Origin: Burkholderiales bacterium
Lineage (GTDB): Bacteria > Pseudomonadota > Gammaproteobacteria > Burkholderiales > SG8-41
Reading direction: 5' to 3'
Assembly: GCA_030683105.1 (NCBI GenBank)
Contig: JAUXMZ010000048.1
Coordinates: forward strand, 1 to 64,000
DNA: 64,000 bases
In this document: positions 51,449 through 59,585 of the stretch, in pieces
Position numbering within the stretch: the first letter of the stretch is position 1
Layout of the letters: each line of letters opens with the position of its first letter
Notes under the pieces: generated by a model
The model's database searches: none
Seen by the model: only the letters and a program-made list of their open reading frames with translations
Told to the model about the DNA's origin: nothing
Position numbers and translations under genes: made by a program

Positions 51449-52420
51449 ATGCCACATGCCATCCGTATCCATGAACACGGCGGTCCCGAGAAAATGCGCT
51501 GGGAGGAAGTCCAGGTCGGCAACCCGGGCCCGGGTGAAGTGCGCGTGCGCAACACCGCCATCGGCCTCAATTTCATCGACGTCTATCACCGCACCGGCCT
51601 TTATCCGAATCAGCTGCCGCTGACACTCGGCATGGAAGGCGCGGGCGTGGTCGAGGCGGTGGGGCCCAAGGTCAAGGAGTTCAAGGTCGGCGACCGCGTC
51701 GCCTATGCCAATCCGATCGGGTCCTATGCCGAAGTGCTGCTGCGCCCGGTGGCGCGGCTGGTGAAGATTCCCGCCGGCATCGACGACAAGATCGCCGCCT
51801 CGATCATGCTGAAAGGTATGACGGCGTGGTACCTGTGCCGCCGCACCTACAAGGTCAAGAAGGGCGACACCATCCTGGTGCACGCTGCTGCCGGCGGCGT
51901 CGGCCAGATCCTGTGCCAGTGGGCGAAACACCTCGGCGCCACCGTCATCGGCACCGTGGGCAGCGAGGCCAAGGCCGCGATTGCGAAGAAGGTCGGCTGC
52001 AAACACGTGATCGTGATTCCAAAAGAAAAGTTCTCGGAACGGGTCAAGGAGATCACCAAAGGCGCAGGCGTGCCGGTGGTCTACGACGGCATCGGCAAGG
52101 ACACCTTCATGGACTCGATCGACTGCCTGGCACCGCTGGGCATCATGGCGAGTTTCGGCAATGCCTCGGGTGCGGTCACGCAGTTCAACCCCGGCGTCCT
52201 GGCGCAGAAGGGCTCATTGTTCCTTACGCGTCCGACTCTGTTCACCTATACCTCGAAACGCGAGGACCTGCTGCAGGCGGCGAAGGAATTGTTTGCGGTG
52301 GTGAAGAGCAAGGCGGTCAAGATTTCGGTCAACCAGACCTATGCGTTGAAGGACGCAGCGCAGGCGCACGCCGATCTCGAAGCGCGCAAGACGACAGGGT
52401 CGACCGTCCTGCTACCGTAG
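51449..52420 (+). CDS. Quinone oxidoreductase (NADPH), zinc-independent MDR family
   Basis: A protein of 323 residues of the QorA type. N-terminal GroES-like domain (LNFIDVYHRTGLYP, LGMEGAGVVEAVGP, VKEFKVGDRVAYAN) and Rossmann domain with the NADPH motif VHAAAGGVGQILCQWAK (about 147-163). Zinc-binding residues of alcohol dehydrogenases are absent. It should reduce quinones or other electrophiles by one or two electrons. AAGGAG ribosome site. Single gene followed by a CACAGAG element. Confidence 0.93.
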   Translation: MPHAIRIHEHGGPEKMRWEEVQVGNPGPGEVRVRNTAIGLNFIDVYHRTGLYPNQLPLTLGMEGAGVVEAVGPKVKEFKVGDRVAYANPIGSYAEVLLRPVARLVKIPAGIDDKIAASIMLKGMTAWYLCRRTYKVKKGDTILVHAAAGGVGQILCQWAKHLGATVIGTVGSEAKAAIAKKVGCKHVIVIPKEKFSERVKEITKGAGVPVVYDGIGKDTFMDSIDCLAPLGIMASFGNASGAVTQFNPGVLAQKGSLFLTRPTLFTYTSKREDLLQAAKELFAVVKSKAVKISVNQTYALKDAAQAHADLEARKTTGSTVLLP

Positions 52421-52443
52421 CGAGGCCGTAACAAAACCAATTC

Positions 52444-52556
52444 GCCACAGAGGACACGGAGAACACAGAGGAAAAACCGATAACGAGGCATGTTTCGTAT
52501 CCGGTTGTTTTAAATAAGTTTTTATTCTCTCTGTGAACTCTGTGCTCTCTGTGGCT
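52444..52556. repeat. CACAGAG-family hairpin element
   Basis: Left arm gccacagaggacacggagaa and on, core with ggcatgtttcgtatccggtt and aagtttttatt, right arm ctctctgtgaactctgtg and on to ctctgtggct. Same orientation and homologous core as the copy at 45677; both are followed by a tail ending ctttttga. Confidence 0.85.
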
Positions 52557-52565
52557 TCGTCTGTC

Positions 52566-53486
52566 TTAGTCTTTTTGAAACGAGCTCTTGGTGTTTTCGA
52601 GGAACCTGAACATCGCCGTGTGATCAGCGGCGGGGCCCAACGTTTTTGCCGCGTCATTCCAGATCTGGGTGCAGGGCGCGGCGAGCAGCGCCGGCGTCTT
52701 CGTCGCCTGCACGATCTCCAGTGCAGTGCGTACATCCTTGGCCATCAGCCCCATGTTGAACCCGGCATTGAACGCGCCCGACAGCATGAACTGCTTCACC
52801 TTGACCTTGGTGGTGTTGTTCATGCCAGTGGATGCGTTGAGGATGTCGACTACGACTTCGGGATCGAGCCCGAAGCGCTGGCCCGCGATCACCGCCTCGC
52901 ACGCGGCGACAAGTCCAGCGGCCGACACGTAATTGTTAAGCGCCTTGATCGCGTGTCCAGCACCGAGCGGCCCGGCATGGAAAATCTGGACGCCCATTTT
53001 TTCCAGCAGCGGCCGGCATTGTGCGAACAGCGCCGCATCGCCGCCGGCCATGATCGCCAACTCTCCGCTCACTGCGCGTTTGACGCCGCCGGAAACCGGG
53101 GCGTCGATGAGTTTCACGCCGCGTTGGTCGAGCAGCGCGCCCAGCTCGCGCGTGCCTATGGGCGAAGACGAACTCATGTCGATCACGGTCGCGCCCGGTT
53201 TCAGACCCGCGGCGACGCAGTCCTGGAATCCGTCATTCTCGCCGCACAGCACCTGGCGCACGATTTTGCCGTCGGGCAGCATGGTGATCACGGTATCGCT
53301 CGCGCGGCCGAGATCGGCCAGGCTGGCTGCGATCTCGACGCCCGGCGTCGCAGCGTGTAGTTGGGTGCACGCGGGGTCGGCGTCGTAAATAACGAGCTTG
53401 AGTCCCGCTTTCGCCAGGTTGGCCACCATGGGCGTGCCCATGGCGCCGATGCCGACGAAGCCGATAGTTCCAAATGTTGAATTCAT
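52566..53486 (-). CDS. 3-hydroxyisobutyrate/tartronate semialdehyde dehydrogenase family protein
   Basis: Beta-hydroxyacid dehydrogenase of 306 residues. NAD(P) motif GFVGIGAMGTPM (about 9-20), substrate-binding DAPVSGGVKRA, catalytic lysine in AGHAIKALNN (about 178), and the C-terminal MAKDVRTALEI. Typical reaction is reversible oxidation of a beta-hydroxy acid to the semialdehyde. The stop codon lies next to the tail of the CACAGAG element. Its upstream flank is the GxxExxY-bearing element. Confidence 0.92.
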   Translation of the reverse strand: MNSTFGTIGFVGIGAMGTPMVANLAKAGLKLVIYDADPACTQLHAATPGVEIAASLADLGRASDTVITMLPDGKIVRQVLCGENDGFQDCVAAGLKPGATVIDMSSSSPIGTRELGALLDQRGVKLIDAPVSGGVKRAVSGELAIMAGGDAALFAQCRPLLEKMGVQIFHAGPLGAGHAIKALNNYVSAAGLVAACEAVIAGQRFGLDPEVVVDILNASTGMNNTTKVKVKQFMLSGAFNAGFNMGLMAKDVRTALEIVQATKTPALLAAPCTQIWNDAAKTLGPAADHTAMFRFLENTKSSFQKD

Positions 53487-53513
53487 GGTTGATTCCTAAA
53501 GGCGAAAAACATT

Positions 53514-53542
53514 AGCCACAGAGGACACAGAGGTCACAGAGA
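53514..53542. repeat. CACAGAG left arm flanking the GxxExxY gene
   Basis: agccacagaggacacagagg and on to tcacagaga. The stop codon and last codons (I-S-L) of the leftward GxxExxY gene lie within this arm. Confidence 0.85.
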
Positions 53543-53899
53543 AATCCTTTTGATGCCGTTTCTCAGATGAGATGCGCCAAAGTTAATCAACAGACCGCGC
53601 TTCAAGCCGGCAGCTTTCAGGTAAGACAGGACTTGTGCCATAGCAACATCAGGCAAGTTTCGCACTGACTTGATTTCAATCACTACTTCATCAAATGCCA
53701 GCAAATCTATTCGTTGCCCATGAATAACGCGATCCTTGTAGGTAAGATCGATGACGACCTGCCTCTTGAACGGGATGTTCTGGATCTCAAATTCGCGACA
53801 CATTGCTTCTTCGTAGGTCGATTCGAGCAACCCTGGGCCGAGATTACTATGTACTTCCATAGCTGCGCCGATGATTTTCTCCGTCAGATCGTCGCGCAT
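53534..53899 (-). CDS. GxxExxY protein (PD-(D/E)xK-like), embedded in repeat element
   Basis: A protein of 121 residues of the GxxExxY family: EVHSNLGPGLLESTYEEAMC, with the name-giving G-L-L-E-S-T-Y; then YKDRVIHGQRIDLLAFDEVV and VIEIKSVRNL, giving an Asp ... Glu-x-Lys arrangement as in PD-(D/E)xK nucleases (D near 65, E-I-K near 75). The family has no known function. Its stop codon lies inside the CACAGAG arm at 53514 and its start codon is eight bases from the opposite arm at 53907, with no room for a standard ribosome site except cagag of the arm. The gene thus occupies the place of the core in a hairpin element. Confidence 0.88.
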   Translation of the reverse strand: MRDDLTEKIIGAAMEVHSNLGPGLLESTYEEAMCREFEIQNIPFKRQVVIDLTYKDRVIHGQRIDLLAFDEVVIEIKSVRNLPDVAMAQVLSYLKAAGLKRGLLINFGASHLRNGIKRISL

Positions 53900-53906
53900 A
53901 TCGGAT

Positions 53907-53936
53907 ATCTCTGTGCCCTCTGTGTCCTCTGTGGCT
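53907..53936. repeat. CACAGAG right arm flanking the GxxExxY gene
   Basis: atctctgtgccctctgtgtc and on to ctctgtggct, reverse complement of the arm at 53514. Its last bases also supply the stop codon region of the TPP-enzyme gene that follows. Confidence 0.85.
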
Positions 53937-55626
53937 ACTTACTTTTGGCTTTCAGCGCTTCGGCGCGAATCGCACTCAAGGTGGTGCGCGGCGTGATCGA
54001 CTCCGGGTCGATGCGCAATTCGATCAGCGCCGAGGTCTTTGCATTCCACGCGCGCTCGAACGCGGGTTCGAAATCGGCGGTGGCGGTGACGATCTCGCCG
54101 TGCAGGCCGTAGGCGCGCGCCAGCGCCGCGAAATCGGGATTGACGAGCTGGGTGCCGCTGATGCGCCCCGGGAAGTCGCGCTCCTGGTGCATGCGTATCG
54201 TGCCGTACATGCCGTTGTTGACGACGATGAACACGATCTTCAGGTTGTACTGCATGGCGGTCGCGAGTTCCTGACCGCACATCAGGAAGCAGCCATCGCC
54301 GGAGAACGAAACCACCGCACACTCGGGGTGCACAAGTTTCGCGGCGACCGCCGACGGCACGCCGTAACCCATGGCGCCGCTGGTGGGCCCGAGCTGCGTG
54401 CGAAAGCCGGTGTACTGGTAGAAGCGGTGCACCCAGATCGAATAGTTGCCTGCGCCGTTGGTGACTATGGTCTTGGGCGGCAGACGCTGGCGCAGGAAGT
54501 GCACGACTTCGCTCATATTGAGCTGGCCGGGCGTGGATACCGGTTTTTGCCACACTTCGAGGTCGGCGCGCGCGCCCTCGGTCCATTCGTCCCACACGTG
54601 GCGCGCCGGAGCGAGCGCGCGCGCCGCTGCGGCAAACTCCGGCATGCCGGAGTTGATCAGCAGATCGCCCTGATAGACGCGGCCCAGTTCCTCGGCACCC
54701 GGGTAGATATGGATAAACTTCTGTTTCGGCCGCGGTACTTCGACCAGCGTATAGCCGCCGGTAGTCCACTCGCCGAGCCGGGCGCCGATAGTCAGCAGCA
54801 GATCGCAGTTTTTAATGCGCTCGGCCAGTTTGGGGTTGAGCCCCACGGCAACGTCGCCGACGTAATGCGGATCGCGGTTGTCGATCAGGTCCTGCGCGCG
54901 GAACGAGCAGCCGACCGGCAGATTGAACGTGGAAACGAAAGCCTGAAAGTCATCGCACGCCTGCTGGTTCCAGCCACCGCCGCCAACGATGACGAACGGG
55001 CGCTCCGCCTTCTCCAGCATCCCGCGCAGCTTTTGCATGTCGGCCGCGCCGGGGTGGGCGGCGATGCGCTGATAGCGCCCGGCATTGGAGATCGGCCCCA
55101 GCTCCTTTTGCATGTCTTCCGGCAGCGCCAGCACCACCGGGCCGGGCCGACCCGAGGTCGCGATGTGAAACGCGTGGCTCACGTACTCGGCGACGCGGTC
55201 GGCGCGGTCGATCTGCGCCACCCACTTCGCCATCTGGCCGTACATGCGGCGATAGTCCATTTCCTGGAACGCCTCGCGCTCGACGACTTCGCTGTCGATC
55301 TGGCCGATGAACAGAATCACCGGCGTCGAATCCTGGAATGCGGTGTGGATGCCCACCGCCGCGTTGGCCGCGCCGGGGCCGCGCGTGACAAAACAGATGC
55401 CGGGGCGGCCGGTGAGCTTGCCGTAGGCATCAGCCATGTTGGCGGCGCCGCCTTCCTGGCGGCAGATTACGAATTTGATCTGTTCGCGCGCATCGTGCAG
55501 TGCGTCGAGCACCGCGAGATAGGACTCGCCGGGCACGCCGAACGCCGTGTCCACACCATGGACCTTGAGCGCGTCGACCAGCAGTTGTGCGCCGGTGCGC
55601 GAAAATGACGAATCGGTAATTTTCAT
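53935..55626 (-). CDS. Thiamine-diphosphate-dependent enzyme, acetolactate synthase-like
   Basis: A protein of 563 residues from ATG 55626 (MKITDSSFSRTGAQ). Three-domain TPP enzyme: N-terminal Pyr domain with the catalytic glutamate in ICRQEGGAANMADAYGKLTG, central domain with GGGGWNQQACDDFQAF, and C-terminal PP domain with the Mg/TPP motif SFSGDGCFLMCGQELATAMQ ending VNNGMYGTIR. The C-terminus (ALKAKSK) ends at the CACAGAG arm. Related proteins are acetolactate synthases, benzoylformate or oxalyl-CoA type decarboxylases; no small subunit is next to it, so a catabolic role is more likely. Confidence 0.9.
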   Translation of the reverse strand: MKITDSSFSRTGAQLLVDALKVHGVDTAFGVPGESYLAVLDALHDAREQIKFVICRQEGGAANMADAYGKLTGRPGICFVTRGPGAANAAVGIHTAFQDSTPVILFIGQIDSEVVEREAFQEMDYRRMYGQMAKWVAQIDRADRVAEYVSHAFHIATSGRPGPVVLALPEDMQKELGPISNAGRYQRIAAHPGAADMQKLRGMLEKAERPFVIVGGGGWNQQACDDFQAFVSTFNLPVGCSFRAQDLIDNRDPHYVGDVAVGLNPKLAERIKNCDLLLTIGARLGEWTTGGYTLVEVPRPKQKFIHIYPGAEELGRVYQGDLLINSGMPEFAAAARALAPARHVWDEWTEGARADLEVWQKPVSTPGQLNMSEVVHFLRQRLPPKTIVTNGAGNYSIWVHRFYQYTGFRTQLGPTSGAMGYGVPSAVAAKLVHPECAVVSFSGDGCFLMCGQELATAMQYNLKIVFIVVNNGMYGTIRMHQERDFPGRISGTQLVNPDFAALARAYGLHGEIVTATADFEPAFERAWNAKTSALIELRIDPESITPRTTLSAIRAEALKAKSK

Positions 55627-55765
55627 GATGTTCTCAGGGGCTCTTAGCGGGTGTTTCCGGGGAAACATAAGCCTATCATGAACCACGTTTGCGCTGTAGC
55701 CGGCAGGAAGCCACTATACTTGGCAGTAATCACATGATTATCAATAGCAGGGAGAATATAGCGCC

Positions 55766-57178
55766 ATGCAGGAACTGTACAAGCTGACCGCGACCGAGGC
55801 CGTAGCCCTGCTGAAGAAGGGTGAGGTCACGCCGCTGGAGATGATAGACGCCGCCGCCGCGCGGATCGAAGCGACCAATCCCAAGATCAATGCGTTGGTC
55901 ACGCTGTGCCTGGACCGCGGGCGCGATCATGCGCGCCGCATCATGAAGCAAAGCAAAAAGGACGCGCCGCCACAATTTCTTCATGGCCTGCCGATCGCGG
56001 TCAAGGACAATACCGACGTTGCCGGCGTACGCTGCACCTCCGGTTCGCGCATTTACGCCGAGCGCATCGCGCCATCGTCCGACCTCGTGGTCGAGCGCCT
56101 GGAAGCCAATGGCGCAGTGGTGATCGCCAAATCCAATCTTCCTGAATTCGCCGCCGGCGGCAACACCTTCAACGATGTCTTTGGCGCAACACTCAACCCG
56201 TGGGACATGCGCATGTCTGCGAGCGGTTCCTCGGGGGGCGCCGCCGCCGCACTGGCGTCGGGCCAGGTCTGGCTCGCGACCGGCAGCGATTTCGGCGGCA
56301 GCATACGCACGCCGGCGAGCTTTTGTTCGATCACGGGACTCAGGCCCAGTCCGGGCATGGTGCCGCGCGTGCAGAAGCAGCCATTCTCCCCTCTGGCGGT
56401 AGAGGGGCCGATGGCGCGCAACGTCGCCGACGTCGCGCTGATGTTCGATGCCGAGGCGGGCTATCATGCGCTCGATCCGCTGTCGCAAGTGGGTCCGCAT
56501 GCCAGCTTCGCGCAGGCGGCGTCCCGCCCGCAGCGTCCGCTGCGCGTCGCCTACAGCACCGATCTTGGCATAGCACCCGTGGTAGACCGCGAAGTCAGCG
56601 CCGTATGCCGCGCCGCCGCCGACCAGTTGGCCAAAGACGGCGTGACGGTCGAGGAGGCGCATCCCGACCTCGGTGAAGCCGGGAAAGATTTCCTGACGCT
56701 GCGCGGCGCGGTTTATCTTGCGCGCGTTGCGCCGCTGCTGCAGAAATACCGCGAGTTGATGAAACCCGAAGTCATCGCCAATGCCGAATTCGGCATGCGG
56801 TTAAAACTCAGGGACGTCGTCGCCGCGGAAATCGCGCAGGGCGAGATCGTGCGACGCGTGGCCCAATTTTTCGAGGACTACGATCTGTTGCTATGCCCGA
56901 CCGTGCTGTGCCCGCCGTTCGATGTGAACCAGCGTTATCCCGAGGAACTCGACGGGGTGCGTTTCGATGGCTATATGGGCTGGCTGGTCATGACCTATGC
57001 CGTTACCGTGACCACCTGCCCGGTGATGGCACTGCCGTGCGGATTTACCAAGAGCGGGTTGCCGATCGGATTGCAGGCCATCGGCAAGCCGCGCGGGGAG
57101 GCGGCGCTGTTTTCAGCGGCGGCCTATCTTGAGTCGCTGTTCGAGATTGCGGCGCGCACGCCTGTCGATCCGCGGTGA
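55766..57178 (+). CDS. Amidase signature family protein
   Basis: A protein of 470 residues with the amidase-signature catalytic triad: lysine in PIAVKDNTDV (about 78), cis-serine in GSDFGGSIRTPASF (about 172-185) and SASGSSGGAAAAL (about 150). GatA is one member, but gatB and gatC are absent, so a stand-alone amidase is more likely. Starts after a GGGAGAA ribosome site; divergent from the TPP enzyme. Followed by a CACAGAG element. Confidence 0.92.
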   Translation: MQELYKLTATEAVALLKKGEVTPLEMIDAAAARIEATNPKINALVTLCLDRGRDHARRIMKQSKKDAPPQFLHGLPIAVKDNTDVAGVRCTSGSRIYAERIAPSSDLVVERLEANGAVVIAKSNLPEFAAGGNTFNDVFGATLNPWDMRMSASGSSGGAAAALASGQVWLATGSDFGGSIRTPASFCSITGLRPSPGMVPRVQKQPFSPLAVEGPMARNVADVALMFDAEAGYHALDPLSQVGPHASFAQAASRPQRPLRVAYSTDLGIAPVVDREVSAVCRAAADQLAKDGVTVEEAHPDLGEAGKDFLTLRGAVYLARVAPLLQKYRELMKPEVIANAEFGMRLKLRDVVAAEIAQGEIVRRVAQFFEDYDLLLCPTVLCPPFDVNQRYPEELDGVRFDGYMGWLVMTYAVTVTTCPVMALPCGFTKSGLPIGLQAIGKPRGEAALFSAAAYLESLFEIAARTPVDPR

Positions 57179-57191
57179 TCGTTAAAAAACG

Positions 57192-57344
57192 TAAAGCATA
57201 GACACAGAGGACACAGAGGACACAGAGGACACAGAGGACACAGAGTAAAACATACAAAAAACCTGGAACTCATCAGTTGAATGAAGTTTTTATTGGGATT
57301 ATTGGAATTCGTATTCCTCTGTGTCCTCTGTGTCTATGCTTTTG
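57192..57344. repeat. CACAGAG-family hairpin element
   Basis: Left arm with five 9-base cacagagga units (57202-57246), core with atgaagtttttattggg, right arm cctctgtgtcctctgtgtct (57315-57335). Outer ends agcatagac/gtctatgct also pair. Confidence 0.85.
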
Positions 57345-57375
57345 TTATATTTAATAAAAACAAAATGATACGCGG

Positions 57376-57960
57376 TTAGTTGTCCGGAAAGATCTTCCAT
57401 TTCCGGCGCGGCCTGGCCGCATTCCGCGTGAGTTCCAGCAGCGCTGCGCCCGACACCAGTCTTACCGGCCTGCCGGCCGCATATTCCAATGCATGGGGAG
57501 AAAAATCCCCGGCGGTGATGCACACGCAGTTAAAGGCTTCGTTTTTGTCCATGGCGTTGTGCAGTTCGCGCACTGGACCGACGCCGAGCTGATTCACTTT
57601 CCAGCGCCGGCATTGCAGCAGCGTGATCTGGCCGTTTTTGCGCAGCGTGAAGTCGAAGGCGCCGCTTTTCGATTCTTCAACCACATAACCCTGTTTGCGA
57701 TAGGCGGTGCTGATGGCCAATGCGAATTGGTCCCATGACATTTCGCGCAGCGCGGCGAGGCGTTCCACGGCATCGGCCGGCGCTCTGCCGCGGGATTGTT
57801 TCCAGGCGGCATAGACTGCGACGCCGGCGAACGGCAGCGCGACGAAGGGCGCATACAGCGGCAGGAACTGATAGGCGACCGCGTACAGCGCCGCGGCGAC
57901 GACGATCGACACCCACCACGGTTGTTCGGACAGGATGGAAAATAGCGTGCGTTTGGCCAT
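57376..57960 (-). CDS. Membrane-anchored Mrr-like restriction endonuclease domain protein
   Basis: A protein of 194 residues from ATG 57960 (MAKRTLFSIL). Two membrane segments (about 16-32 and 35-52) precede a cytosolic domain like the Mrr/PD-(D/E)xK type: ALREMSWDQFALAISTAYRK, QGYVVEESKSGAFDFTLRKN, ITLLQCRRWKVNQLGVGPVR, ELHNAMDKNEAFNCVCITAG. The usual Q-x-K site reads Q-C-R, so the catalytic lysine may be replaced by arginine. Single gene, convergent with the amidase. Role unknown; DNA processing or defence is inference. Confidence 0.82.
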   Translation of the reverse strand: MAKRTLFSILSEQPWWVSIVVAAALYAVAYQFLPLYAPFVALPFAGVAVYAAWKQSRGRAPADAVERLAALREMSWDQFALAISTAYRKQGYVVEESKSGAFDFTLRKNGQITLLQCRRWKVNQLGVGPVRELHNAMDKNEAFNCVCITAGDFSPHALEYAAGRPVRLVSGAALLELTRNAARPRRKWKIFPDN

Positions 57961-58088
57961 TGGATACCTGACAGAGCGGGTGGTTATAACGTGCTGCGCG
58001 CGCAGGGTCAAGACGAAACTGTCTGAGCGGTGCGAATTTCAATATACTCTGAATTGTTCATTGCACTGTCTGATAGTCCGCTCCCGTT

Positions 58089-59291
58089 ATGCCCGCAGAT
58101 AAACAACAGCCTCTCAAGGGGATCAAGGTCATAGAACTCGGCACGCTGATCGCCGGGCCGTTCTGCGCGCGCATGCTCGCCGAGTTCGGCGCCGAAGTGA
58201 TCAAGATCGAATCGCCCGACGGCGGAGACCCGCTGCGCAAGTGGCGCAAGATGTACGAGGGCACCTCGCTGTGGTGGTACGTGCAGGCGCGCAACAAGAA
58301 ATCACTCACTCTCAATCTCAGGTTGCCCGAGGCGCAGGAGGTCGTGCGCAAACTCGTCAAGGATGCCGATATCGTCATCGAGAATTTCCGGCCCGGCGCA
58401 ATGGAAAAATGGGGGCTGGGCTGGGATGCGCTGTCTGAGATCAATCCCAAACTGATCATGGTGCGCCTGTCGGGCTTCGGCCAGACCGGACCGTACCGCG
58501 ACCGTCCGGGCTTCGGCGCGATCGGCGAGTCCATGGGCGGGCTGCGCTTTATCACCGGATTTCCGGACCGGCCGCCGGCGCGGGTCGGGGTGTCGATCGG
58601 CGACTCGATCGCCGCGCTGCACGGCGTGATAGGCGCGATGATGGCGCTGCATAACCGCAACATGAACGGCGGGCGCGGCCAGTACGTCGATGTCGCGCTC
58701 TACGAAGCGGTGTTCAACATGATGGAAAGCGTGCTGCCGGAATACGGCATGTTCGGCCTGGTGCGCGAACGAACCGGCGCCTCGCTGCCGGGCATCGTGC
58801 CCTCCAATACCTATATCTCGCGCGACAACAAGTATGTGGTGATCGGCGCCAACTCCGATTCCATCTTCAAGCGCATGATGCACGCGATCGGCCGTTCCGA
58901 TCTCGCCGAGGATCCTGCGCTCGCGCATAACGACGGGCGTGTCGCGCGCACCGCGGAGATCGAGCAGGTGATCAGCGGGTGGGTCGCGGCCAACGATCTT
59001 GATCGTGTGCTCGAAGTGCTGGAGAAGGCGGAAGTGCCGAGTGGCAAGATCTACGATATCGCCGATATCGTCAGCGATGCGCACTTTGAGGCGCGCGGGA
59101 TGATCCGCGAATTCAAACTCGGCGACGGCAAGCCGATCAAGCTTCCCGCCATAGTGCCCAGGCTGTCGGAAACGCCGGGTGAGACGCGCTGGGTGGGCCC
59201 CGCACTCGGCGAGCATACGGCGGAGATACTCGGCAGCCTCGGCTATAGCGCGGAACAGCAACAGGACCTGAAGCGCCGCGGCGTGATTTAG
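58089..59291 (+). CDS. CaiB/BaiF CoA-transferase family protein
   Basis: Family III CoA transferase, 400 residues: KGIKVIELGTLIAGPFCARM at the N-terminus, ESPDGGDPLRKW, NLRLPEAQEVVRKLVKDADI, and the catalytic aspartate in VGVSIGDSIAALHG (about residue 175). C-terminal part VPSGKIYDIADIVSDAHFEA. Transfers CoA between carboxylic acids, and the donor and acceptor are unknown. Single gene; follows a gap after the Mrr-like gene and precedes a repeat element. Confidence 0.93.
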   Translation: MPADKQQPLKGIKVIELGTLIAGPFCARMLAEFGAEVIKIESPDGGDPLRKWRKMYEGTSLWWYVQARNKKSLTLNLRLPEAQEVVRKLVKDADIVIENFRPGAMEKWGLGWDALSEINPKLIMVRLSGFGQTGPYRDRPGFGAIGESMGGLRFITGFPDRPPARVGVSIGDSIAALHGVIGAMMALHNRNMNGGRGQYVDVALYEAVFNMMESVLPEYGMFGLVRERTGASLPGIVPSNTYISRDNKYVVIGANSDSIFKRMMHAIGRSDLAEDPALAHNDGRVARTAEIEQVISGWVAANDLDRVLEVLEKAEVPSGKIYDIADIVSDAHFEARGMIREFKLGDGKPIKLPAIVPRLSETPGETRWVGPALGEHTAEILGSLGYSAEQQQDLKRRGVI

Positions 59292-59315
59292 GACGCATAG
59301 CAAAATCAAATAATC

Positions 59316-59465
59316 AGCCGCCGATGAACGCCGATGAAAAGGCAAATAAACAGGATTTACAGGAAAATCAGGTTTGAATAAAAAACATCAAATAAATGAT
59401 GTAAATCTTGTTAATCTTGCCTATGGTTTCTCGCTCTCGATCTTATCCGCGTTCATCGGCGTTCG
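59316..59465. repeat. GCCGAT-family hairpin element, opposite orientation
   Basis: Left arm gccgatgaacgccgatgaaa (59319-59338), then caggatttacaggaaaatca, core acatcaaataaatgatgt, then gattaatcttgcc-type sequence (cttgttaatcttgcctatgg), ctcgctctcgatc and right arm gttcatcggcgttcg. The element is the reverse complement of the one at 48270. Confidence 0.85.
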
Positions 59466-59468
59466 ATC

Positions 59469-59538
59469 CCTCTCTCCCGACCTCTTTCCCAATGGGAGAG
59501 AGGAGGCAATTGTTTCCCTTCTCCTTCCGGGAGAAGGG
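59469..59538. repeat. Two tandem hairpins
   Basis: First: cctctctccc/gggagagagg (59469-59478 and 59494-59503). Second: cccttctcc/ggagaaggg (59516-59524 and 59530-59538) with loop ttccg. They lie between the GCCGAT element and the MFS gene; the first stem resembles the hairpin at 32978. Confidence 0.6.
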
Positions 59539-59585
59539 CCAGGGAAGAGGGCCGGGCGGTTTCCCCGGTCTTGGTCTTTTTGATC

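Noticed and set aside
53514-53936. Insertion sequence
   Set aside because: No transposase motif and no clear target duplication; the gene is GxxExxY, so I report it as a possible new element rather than an IS.
54100-55608. Plus-strand frame of 502 codons opposite the TPP enzyme
   Set aside because: Antisense to a well-supported gene; composition typical of a shadow frame.
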